Virus record (IMG/VR): IMGVR_UViG_3300042198_000079
Span: 62,001-126,000 of that record
DNA from: a virus
Direction: 5' to 3' (one strand)
Length of the DNA: 64,000 bases
The notes under the pieces were generated by a model. The model had not been told where the DNA came from, ran no database searches, and saw nothing but the letters and a program-made list of their open reading frames with translations. This document shows positions 57,826 to 64,000 of the stretch, piece after piece (position 1 is the stretch's first letter; every line of letters begins with the position of its first letter). The position numbers and the translations under genes were made by a program.

Positions 57826-58620
57826 ATGAAGTCTTTTAGACAATATTTAAATAGTTTTTTAACAGAAAATTCCAAAAAAGAAGCGTTCGATCCGGCGCAG
57901 CAGGACGCGGATTACATGGCCGCAGTCAATGCCGCGACTCAAGCAAGGAATGAAATCATTGACCGGTTTAATGCGGAAAATGTTTTCATTTTCCGCGACC
58001 TAGTGCAGAGCTTTGGTCAGCCGCCAACCGCAGGAGACATTCAGAACGACGACACCGACGATGAGCAGACTCAATTTGCGTCTTGGAAGTATCGCTACGG
58101 CGAGGCGGCGGGGTATTTCGTCACCAGAAATCGAACTCGAAAAGAAAACGGACAATGGGGCCAATGGTCTAAATGGGAAGCCTTTTCTCCAAAGTTCGAC
58201 CGACCGACGGACACGTTTGAAACCGCTGACGAAGCGATTGCTTGGTTGCGAACAGCGCCAATCATGGATGCAGGCAACCAAGTTGCGCTTGCCAAAACGT
58301 ATGAATCAGATCGCAATCGGGCGCTGGCAACATTTGAACTTCTGAATAAACTTGCAGTGCCTTCAGGCTGGACGTTGGTAAACGCACAAGACAGTCAATT
58401 CGGATCAAAGTATTGGAACCTAGTTGCTTCGGACGGCACAAAATACAAACTTTCGGTTCGGTCGCATGAACCTTCGCCCAAATGGCAGGCAGAACTTGGC
58501 GCAATTGATTATTACGTGCCGCTTCGATGGGATAAAGGCGACGCGATAAAGACCGTTCCGCTAGAAGACATTTCAGAAGCAATGTCTAAATTGGAAGATT
58601 GGTTGCGATCAAAAGCTTAA
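57826..58620 (+). CDS. Leader-bearing protein with GC-rich acquired body
   Basis: 264 residues. Leader MKSFRQYLNSFLTE/N is AT-rich and phage-like; right behind it, from about 57890, the DNA becomes distinctly GC-rich (many GCG, CGC, GAC, GTG codons). FDPAQQDADYMAAVNAATQA is the linker-type motif found between domains of polyvalent phage proteins. The remaining domains (WKYRYGEAAGYFVTRN, YWNLVASDGTKYKLSVRS) are unrecognised. The stop at 58618 is the only interruption before the ART domain that continues in the same frame. It looks like a phage leader joined to foreign coding DNA. Confidence 0.6.
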   Translation: MKSFRQYLNSFLTENSKKEAFDPAQQDADYMAAVNAATQARNEIIDRFNAENVFIFRDLVQSFGQPPTAGDIQNDDTDDEQTQFASWKYRYGEAAGYFVTRNRTRKENGQWGQWSKWEAFSPKFDRPTDTFETADEAIAWLRTAPIMDAGNQVALAKTYESDRNRALATFELLNKLAVPSGWTLVNAQDSQFGSKYWNLVASDGTKYKLSVRSHEPSPKWQAELGAIDYYVPLRWDKGDAIKTVPLEDISEAMSKLEDWLRSKA

Positions 58621-59424
58621 GGCAATCTTTCCGCCCTAGCGACGCCGCAGCAAGACGCTGCCTACCTCGCAGCCGTCGAGGCGGGCGATATGAAGACGGC
58701 GCAGCGAATGGTGAATGATGCGGCTGAAAATAAACAAACAGTTTTCCGAGGGCAAAAAGGCTTTCAGAGTAAATACCCGAAAAGCACTAAAGGATTCTTT
58801 GGGGTTGGACAGAAGATTGTTCCAACTTTTTGGACAACTTCCGAATCATTAGCAAAAGATTATTCTCGCGATGGAGAATACAAAGGATCGACAACACCAT
58901 CAGCAGAAGCGCAGAAAGGAATCGCTGCATGGGAATACGAGAATGTCTGGACAAGGAGTGACGGTTCACAATACACAACCACGGACACTACAACTGATAA
59001 GGGCATAGCGGAAAAGGCAAAAGAACAAGGAAGAAGAGTTAAAGAAACAAGGGTCTTCCCTCAAACCGCAACTGTGCAATCTGCAAAGTTGTTTTTCAAA
59101 AAACCTCTTGTGCTTGATGCAAACGGAGCAATTTGGCGAGAAGTGAATTTCAAAGGTAGGAAGATGTCTACCGATCAGATCGTTGAATACGCTTTCAAAA
59201 ACGGATATGATGGAGTGGAAATTAAGAATGTCAGAGATTCTTTTGCGGGGTTAAGGTTTGAAGATACCTCTAATGTATTGGTCTCATTTTATCCCGAACA
59301 AGTAAAATCCGCAGACCCAGTAACCTACGACGAATCCGGCAACATAATCCCACTTTCCAAACGATTTAATCCTGATAGCGAATCAATCAATGAATCAAAT
59401 GTCATATTTTCATATTGGAGTTAA
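58621..59424 (+). CDS. ADP-ribosyltransferase-like domain (ART-PolyVal type), in frame with preceding gene
   Basis: The first ATG is at 58690, but the frame is open from 58621 and reads LATPQQDAAYLAAVEAGDM into KTAQRMVNDAAENKQTVFRG, the typical linker before ART domains of polyvalent and MuF-type phage proteins. VPTFWTTSESLAKDYSRDG, NGYDGVEIKNVRDS, VLVSFYPEQVKSADPVTYD and GNIIPLSKRFNPDSESI complete the family pattern. The leader belongs to the preceding ORF, separated only by TAA 58618-58620. Either the ART is made from ATG 58690, or by readthrough, or the gene is broken. NAD-dependent modification of a target is inferred. Confidence 0.65.
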   Translation, partial: GNLSALATPQQDAAYLAAVEAGDMKTAQRMVNDAAENKQTVFRGQKGFQSKYPKSTKGFFGVGQKIVPTFWTTSESLAKDYSRDGEYKGSTTPSAEAQKGIAAWEYENVWTRSDGSQYTTTDTTTDKGIAEKAKEQGRRVKETRVFPQTATVQSAKLFFKKPLVLDANGAIWREVNFKGRKMSTDQIVEYAFKNGYDGVEIKNVRDSFAGLRFEDTSNVLVSFYPEQVKSADPVTYDESGNIIPLSKRFNPDSESINESNVIFSYWS

Positions 59425-60870
59425 TTCTTGGGTATTCTCGTCATAAAAAGATACAATTCTTAATATTTTTCTTTTTTCTCTTTCTGCGATTTTTTGCATT
59501 TTTTCTATTTCTGTTTCGTAATATTTTTCAGGATCTTTTTTATATTTTGAAATTACTTCATCTGAAAATATTTTATTTAATTCTTCACTAATATCATCTT
59601 CTGCTGTGGGGTTAAGCACATGTTTAGATCCTATACTAAATAATTCGCTTGGGGGGAGGATTTCATAAAACGTGTCTTCTAAGCGTTGTTTAAAAATATT
59701 AAGAATTTTGTCTAAAAATGATTTTATCACTAGAATATCAGTTTCATTTTTCAATTTATTTATCAAATCTTTTCTAAATTTTACACACTCCTCAAAAAGT
59801 GGTATTAAATCTGTAAGGTTACTTCTTCTTAAGAAATGGATAACCACATCGGGTTTTTCATTTTCCAATACATTTAATATAGTATGAGCGATTTTGGTAT
59901 TATTGTGAAATTTTTGTAATACAAAATCAGTAATCTCAGTAATTTCTAAAAATTTAATAATTTTGTCTTTTTCTTCTTTTTCTTTCAACCCATTTATAAA
60001 ATTATTATATGAAAACTTATGTATTTCGTCTAATTTTTTATATAATTCGTTATTTTTTATTGCATTTATCAAATCGTTTTTTGTTTCAAATTTTCTTCTT
60101 TTATTACCATGTGAAAAAAGACTAGAATATATCTGTGTAGGATAATTAGGTATTTCTATTTTATCTATAAAATATTTATTATGATAAAATTTATAAATAT
60201 TTTTGATATTATAAACTGGAAGTATTGCCTTCCTGAAATCCGAATTTGTAAAATATTCTACCATCTCCCCAAATCCCGTTCCTGTTTTATTTCGTTTTCT
60301 CCTTGTAAATATATGACCAAGTTCATGAGACACAGCACTGACACATTCAGAATTTAATTCGTCTAATCCCTCTATAATTTTATTTTTTGTATTAGGAATT
60401 GTTAGCGGATCGATATCTAGAATTGCGCCTTTATTTAACAAATATTTTATTGTTATTTGTATTGTATCTTGATCTTCATAAATAATATATTTGCCTTTTT
60501 TGTGTTTTGCAATTGGAACTTGTGTAGATGCACCTCTCATGACAATTTTTTTATCTTTATGTAAATTTCCCAACGAATCAAAATTTTCTATAAAATCAAT
60601 TGTTATTCGGTATGTTAATTTATTAAATATTTTATCTCCTATTACAAATTCATCGCCAGCATTACATACATATTGACCATCTATTATAGATGAAGTCCGG
60701 TCATTATTATAGAACTTATTAAAATCCATGATTACTGATCTATTATTTCGGTTTAAATCCTCTATAATTTTATCATATATTATTGTGTATATTCTTTCTG
60801 ATACTTCGTGTATTTTTGGAAAAATCCCTCTGGCTTCTGATAAAAGCAAATATTCTTTAAATGTTTTCAT
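59410..60870 (-). CDS. Leader-bearing zinc metalloprotease-like protein
   Basis: 486 residues. Leader MKTFKEYLLLSE/ARG is strikingly like T4 internal protein III (MKTYQEFIAE/ARVG). SECVSAVSHELGHIFTRRKR (about 175-195) contains an HExxH zinc motif of the gluzincin/MPTase type; GFGEMVEYF about 15 residues later supplies a possible third ligand Glu. The long C-terminal part is helical and charged. Exact late promoter. I infer an injected protease that cuts a host protein or processes other packaged proteins. The 3' end overlaps the ART gene. Confidence 0.65.
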   Translation of the reverse strand: MKTFKEYLLLSEARGIFPKIHEVSERIYTIIYDKIIEDLNRNNRSVIMDFNKFYNNDRTSSIIDGQYVCNAGDEFVIGDKIFNKLTYRITIDFIENFDSLGNLHKDKKIVMRGASTQVPIAKHKKGKYIIYEDQDTIQITIKYLLNKGAILDIDPLTIPNTKNKIIEGLDELNSECVSAVSHELGHIFTRRKRNKTGTGFGEMVEYFTNSDFRKAILPVYNIKNIYKFYHNKYFIDKIEIPNYPTQIYSSLFSHGNKRRKFETKNDLINAIKNNELYKKLDEIHKFSYNNFINGLKEKEEKDKIIKFLEITEITDFVLQKFHNNTKIAHTILNVLENEKPDVVIHFLRRSNLTDLIPLFEECVKFRKDLINKLKNETDILVIKSFLDKILNIFKQRLEDTFYEILPPSELFSIGSKHVLNPTAEDDISEELNKIFSDEVISKYKKDPEKYYETEIEKMQKIAEREKRKILRIVSFYDENTQELTPI

Positions 60871-60877
60871 TTACATT

Positions 60878-60885
60878 TATTTATA
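60878..60885 (-). promoter_or_regulatory. T4-type late promoter
   Basis: Exact TATAAATA on the minus strand, seven bases before ATG 60870. Confidence 0.7.
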
Positions 60886-60922
60886 TTCGTAAATATAAAT
60901 AAATATATAATAAAGTCTATTT

Positions 60923-61177
60923 ATGGACAAAAATCAACTGGAAGATTTGAAAGAATTGGGTAAAAATTATAAAAATGAATGGGCTTTTTTATGCAAACAT
61001 AAAGTTTTTATGGACAATATTCTTGACAAACTGCCATGGCACATGGTAATATTAGCAGAAGTTTTATTGGCTCATAAAGAAGTATCATTATGGGCGGACT
61101 TTGAAAAAAATTATCTATCAAAAGTAAAATCCAAACTCAAACAACACGTAACACAATATAGCGATGATTATCTATAA
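60923..61177 (+). CDS. Unknown small helical protein upstream of the methyltransferase
   Basis: 84 residues, ATG 60923. MDKNQLEDLKELGKNYKNEW then a hydrophobic PWHMVILAEVLLAH and a basic end (KVKSKLKQHVTQ). Overlaps the methyltransferase start by 14 bases, so the two are co-translated. It could be a specificity or helper subunit; no family recognised. Confidence 0.5.
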   Translation: MDKNQLEDLKELGKNYKNEWAFLCKHKVFMDNILDKLPWHMVILAEVLLAHKEVSLWADFEKNYLSKVKSKLKQHVTQYSDDYL

Positions 61178-61937
61178 TGAAGATTGTATAACAACGATGA
61201 ATAGACTGGAATTGCAAGATTCTGTGAATTTTATTATTTGCAGTCCGCCTTATGGAAATTGTAGAACTTATGAAAATCTTGGATTGGCTAGTTTCGATTT
61301 TCATAAAATCGCACAAGGAACTTTAAATGTTTTAAAAGAAGGTGGAGTAATTGCATGGATTGTTGGAGACACAACAGAAAATGGAAGCGAAACAGGAATA
61401 CCGTTTGAACAAGCATTATATTTTAAGAGTCTTGGGTATCGTCTACACGACACAATGATTTATCAAAAGAATAATTTTAGCAATCCGTCCAAAACTCGGT
61501 ACCATCAAATTTTCGAATATATTTTTCTATTCTCCAAAGGTGTTCCGAAAACATTTAATCCAATAAAAGATAGGAAAAATAAATACGGAGGAAAGGTGGG
61601 AAGTTGGGGAAAGAATACAGTTCGTCAAAAAGACGGATCATTTTTAGAAAGAAAGAAAAAAATAAATTCTGAATATGGAATGAGATATAATATTTGGAAA
61701 TACAAAACCTCTAAAAATGGACAAGAGGACGATATTGCATATAAACACCCAGCAATTTTTCCGATAAATTTAGCACAAGATTTAATCATATCATTTACAA
61801 ATCCGGGTGATCTAGTTTACGATCCATTAGCTGGAAGTGGCACTTCTTTAAAAGCCGCGAAAGATTTAAATAGACAATATATTGGAAGTGAGATAGTATC
61901 TAATTATTGTGATATAATAAACGAGAGGTTGTCATAA
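61164..61937 (+). CDS. DNA methyltransferase, beta-class N4-cytosine/N6-adenine type
   Basis: 257 residues. The catalytic motif IICSPPYGNC (motif IV, S-P-P-Y) comes first and the S-adenosylmethionine motif DLVYDPLAGSGTSLKAAK (motif I) near the C-terminus, the order of beta-class enzymes. SPPY is most typical of N4-cytosine methyltransferases but occurs in N6-adenine enzymes as well. No restriction enzyme is adjacent, so protection of phage DNA against host restriction is the likely role. Confidence 0.88.
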   Translation: MIIYNEDCITTMNRLELQDSVNFIICSPPYGNCRTYENLGLASFDFHKIAQGTLNVLKEGGVIAWIVGDTTENGSETGIPFEQALYFKSLGYRLHDTMIYQKNNFSNPSKTRYHQIFEYIFLFSKGVPKTFNPIKDRKNKYGGKVGSWGKNTVRQKDGSFLERKKKINSEYGMRYNIWKYKTSKNGQEDDIAYKHPAIFPINLAQDLIISFTNPGDLVYDPLAGSGTSLKAAKDLNRQYIGSEIVSNYCDIINERLS

Positions 61938-61938
61938 A

Positions 61939-61952
61939 TATAAATATAAATA
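61939..61952 (+). promoter_or_regulatory. Two overlapping T4-type late promoters
   Basis: TATAAATA occurs at 61939-61946 and again at 61945-61952, five bases before GTG 61958. Confidence 0.65.
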
Positions 61953-61957
61953 TCTGT

Positions 61958-63022
61958 GTGTTGACTTTTAAAAAATATCTCTTAAATGAACGAATTGGAG
62001 CTATAGAGGACAGGGATGATGATGGGGAGTATAAAGAATTTAGAACCATTATAAACGAAATATGGGGATTGATCCTAGATTGGTCAAAAGGAGTTTTTCC
62101 TTATGATGAGTTAAAAGTTAAAGATAAAGGAATTTCAACAAAGTTAATAAAATTAACTTTAGATTTAACCAAGGTAAAATCGCTTGGGGTGTTTTACCCC
62201 AAATTGTTTAGAGATAAATCTGTAAAAGATGATCTTAATGTTGAAACGGTGTTGATTCATTCTTTTGGAAAGTTAGACATTTTCGAACAACTTTTTAATG
62301 CCTTATCAATAACTCACGATAAGAAGGTTGTTGAATTAATTGATGAGTTATTGACCCTTTACATGGGAAGCGTCAGAACTAGTGGAAATATATCTTTTGA
62401 TGATGAAACGGGAGAATACACTATAAAATGCTTACTCGTTACTAAAGAAATATCATTAGATAATAACAACTTCAATCCTTCTCTATACGACTTTATAAAA
62501 AGCAATGAGAACTTTGAATACATTTTTAGAGAAGAGTGCAGACATTTTTTACAAAATCTCTTAATAAGCAAGACTTCTCTATCTAAAAATTTTGATAAGT
62601 TAGAAGATTATTTAATAGATCCTTATGAAATTGGTGCTAAAATAGAAGAAGGGTTGTTGAAGTTGGATAAAATTTTAGCCATTGATAAATTTTATAGAAT
62701 GTTTCTAGATATGTTACCATACTTCGATAAGTATGAATTTTTTTCTAAAGTGGTATCCTCTATACTTACAGATTTTTGGACTAAGACAACTGAGGATGTT
62801 AGGCATATACATAATTATATACATAGAAAAAATCCAACAAAAGTTGACGAAATAGAGCATTTAGTTTATATTGAAGTTATAGAACCTTTTCTTTTTACAA
62901 GTCTTCTACCACATATAAAAGAATACGTTGATAAATTTAGAGAAGAAGAATTGGGGAAGGACTGGGATAATATAGAAAATAATATTTCTTGGGAATTTTT
63001 TAAAAAGATTAAAGAATTATGA
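61958..63022 (+). CDS. Leader-bearing protein of unknown function
   Basis: 354 residues, start GTG 61958 or TTG 61961 (MLTFKKYLLNE/R). The leader and LLNE site fit the shared pattern exactly. The body is helical. FREECRHFLQNLL (about 195) has the spacing of an HExxH motif but Arg in place of the first His, so if it derives from a metalloprotease the site is dead. The C-terminal half repeats acidic/aromatic helices. Late promoters directly upstream. The stop overlaps a mini-ORF (ATGA). Confidence 0.6.
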   Translation: MLTFKKYLLNERIGAIEDRDDDGEYKEFRTIINEIWGLILDWSKGVFPYDELKVKDKGISTKLIKLTLDLTKVKSLGVFYPKLFRDKSVKDDLNVETVLIHSFGKLDIFEQLFNALSITHDKKVVELIDELLTLYMGSVRTSGNISFDDETGEYTIKCLLVTKEISLDNNNFNPSLYDFIKSNENFEYIFREECRHFLQNLLISKTSLSKNFDKLEDYLIDPYEIGAKIEEGLLKLDKILAIDKFYRMFLDMLPYFDKYEFFSKVVSSILTDFWTKTTEDVRHIHNYIHRKNPTKVDEIEHLVYIEVIEPFLFTSLLPHIKEYVDKFREEELGKDWDNIENNISWEFFKKIKEL

Positions 63023-63135
63023 AAAAGATATACTACAGACAATGCACAATGGAACGAACAATAAATGGTTCGACACATCATCATATAGCAGGTTTGGGAA
63101 AATGGTTGGAAGGTAACAACTGTCGGAGATTCTAA
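63019..63135 (+). pseudogene. Degenerate small ORF (KKIYYRQC-type)
   Basis: 38 residues, MKKIYYRQCTMERTINGSTH and a short rest. The start is of a kind I associate with a widespread small phage protein (K-x-Y-R-Q-C-x-L-x-R). After GKWLEGN the frame ends, but in the +1 frame TTVGDSKREESEDN continues, similar to that family's usual end. It looks like a decayed copy coupled by ATGA to the preceding gene. Confidence 0.3.
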
Positions 63136-63168
63136 AAGAGAAGAGTCTGAAGATAATTAATATTAATA

Positions 63169-63574
63169 ATGTTGTCATTTAAGTGTTATTTTATAGAATC
63201 TACCACTTCTGATATTAGACCAGCAACCTCAGACGATTATGACCTAGTTTCTAAATTAGAAAAGGAAAATTATCCAGACGATCCTTGGATTGGAAGTCTT
63301 GAAGAGTTTGAAAATGTTCTGTTAAGTTTCTATTGGAGGACCACATGCAAAGGAAATGTTACAATTCTTTTTAAGAATCCCTAGTAAAGTAAATCGCTAT
63401 TATACTCATTCTTTTGACAAAAATACTGGCAAGACCGACTGGTTTGAAAAAATAGAATTTTTAAAAGATAATGGATTTGTAGATATTGGACCGGGCGACC
63501 AATCCAAAGAATCGGTTCCGTGGGCATATGATCTTAGTAAAATGCGCGAATTAGAATATATAACAATAGACTAA
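63169..63574 (+). pseudogene. GNAT-like leader-bearing gene split by a frameshift
   Basis: First part 63169-63384: MLSFKCYFIE/STTS leader, then DIRPATSDDYDLVSKLEKEN as in an acetyltransferase N-terminus. Second part 63356-63574 in the +1 frame: WFEKIEFLKDNGFVDIGPGD and VPWAYDLSKM, like an acetyltransferase C-terminus. The frames meet at a TTTTT run near 63368; removing one T would join them into one protein of about 135 residues. It is either a broken gene, a phase-variable one, or subject to programmed frameshifting. Confidence 0.45.
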
Positions 63575-63590
63575 AAAAGTTTTTCGATAA

Positions 63591-63598
63591 TATAAATA
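63591..63598 (+). promoter_or_regulatory. T4-type late promoter
   Basis: Exact TATAAATA, six bases before ATG 63605. Confidence 0.7.
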
Positions 63599-63604
63599 TA
63601 TAAA

Positions 63605-64000
63605 ATGCTTTCTTTTAAAAAATTTATACAACAAAAAGATTATTGCAGTCGAAGAATATTAGAAGCGTCAGATTTCGTATTAGATGGCGCAAAAATTAGA
63701 AAAAGTATAGAGAATATAAAGGAAAGACCTTTTAATGAATTATTTGGTAATAAAGACCGATTTCTAGTAAAAGCATTTAATCCTGTATTTTTACAGTATA
63801 TGGAACTATTTGATTTAAATCAAAATAATTTTGATTTAAAAAAAGGAGTTTATATAGAAAACGGTAAAAGAATGAGATACGGAAATATAATTAAAGACAG
63901 AACCCAAAAAAATGTATCTATTACACCAAAAGAAGTTAGACAACTAAAACACTTATTAAAACAAAAGCAAATATATGCACATTTGCTTTTTTCAAGACAT
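63605..64000 (+). CDS. Leader-bearing protein, 3'-truncated by window edge
   Basis: 132 residues visible, open at the right edge. MLSFKKFIQQKDYCSRRILE/A starts like the other leaders and the likely cut site is ILE/A at residue 20. The body is helical and basic (KGVYIENGKRMRYGNIIKD, KEVRQLKHLLKQKQIYAH). No family recognised from this part. Late promoter. Confidence 0.55.
   Translation, partial: MLSFKKFIQQKDYCSRRILEASDFVLDGAKIRKSIENIKERPFNELFGNKDRFLVKAFNPVFLQYMELFDLNQNNFDLKKGVYIENGKRMRYGNIIKDRTQKNVSITPKEVRQLKHLLKQKQIYAHLLFSRH

Noticed and set aside
1-64000. CRISPR arrays, insertion sequences, attachment sites or an integrase
   Set aside because: No regularly spaced repeats, transposase or integrase motifs were seen on either strand; the gene set is that of a lytic T4-type phage.

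Overview
This window is part of the genome of an AT-rich, T4-type contractile-tailed bacteriophage (myovirus). The direct evidence is a set of T4 core genes: tail sheath gp18, major capsid protein gp23, single-stranded DNA binding protein gp32, a probable sliding clamp gp45, replicative helicase gp41, UvsX, DNA polymerase gp43, recombination nuclease gp46/gp47, late sigma factor gp55, Dda, UvsY, UvsW, head-completion nuclease gp4 and class I ribonucleotide reductase. No tRNA, rRNA, CRISPR array or insertion sequence was seen. The host cannot be named from this sequence.

Layout. 1-10.5 kb holds virion genes (an astacin-like peptidase cut by the window edge, sheath, capsid, small heat-shock protein, collar/fibre proteins and a fibre with RCC1-like repeats). 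10.5-34.7 kb, almost all on the minus strand, is the replication, recombination and late-transcription block, interleaved with glycosyltransferases, dUTPase, a phage IF-1 homologue and a MoxR/VWA pair. 34.7-43.8 kb, mainly plus strand, carries Dda, a metallophosphoesterase, glycosyltransferases, two P-loop kinases and NrdB. 43.8-64 kb alternates strands. It mixes NrdA (two inteins), UvsY/UvsW, gp4 and a methyltransferase with many accessory genes.

The main discovery candidate is in this last part. At least ten unrelated proteins, about nine of them between 43.8 and 64 kb, begin with the same kind of short leader (M, two residues, F-K, x, Y/F, L/I, then an L/I-x-E site about 10-20 residues in). 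The leader resembles the T4 capsid-targeting sequence of internal head proteins. The proposed cut site matches the cut site inferred in this phage's own capsid protein (RLNE/A). The bodies behind the leaders include a kinase-like fold, an Ntn-hydrolase, a Nudix protein, a zinc metalloprotease, GNAT-like proteins and a unit adjoining an ADP-ribosyltransferase-like gene. I infer a modular set of proteins packaged in the head and delivered with the DNA.

Gene expression is also unusual. Early genes have near-consensus TTGACA-17 bp-TATAAT promoters and late genes have T4-type TATAAATA boxes. In both classes the box usually lies only 5-9 bases before the start codon, so most promoter-proximal mRNAs should be leaderless, and Shine-Dalgarno sites are rare. 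gp32 and hsp20 are the clear exceptions, with structured leaders. Three inteins are present: a class 3 intein in the gp41 Walker A motif and two in NrdA, one directly before the catalytic radical cysteine.
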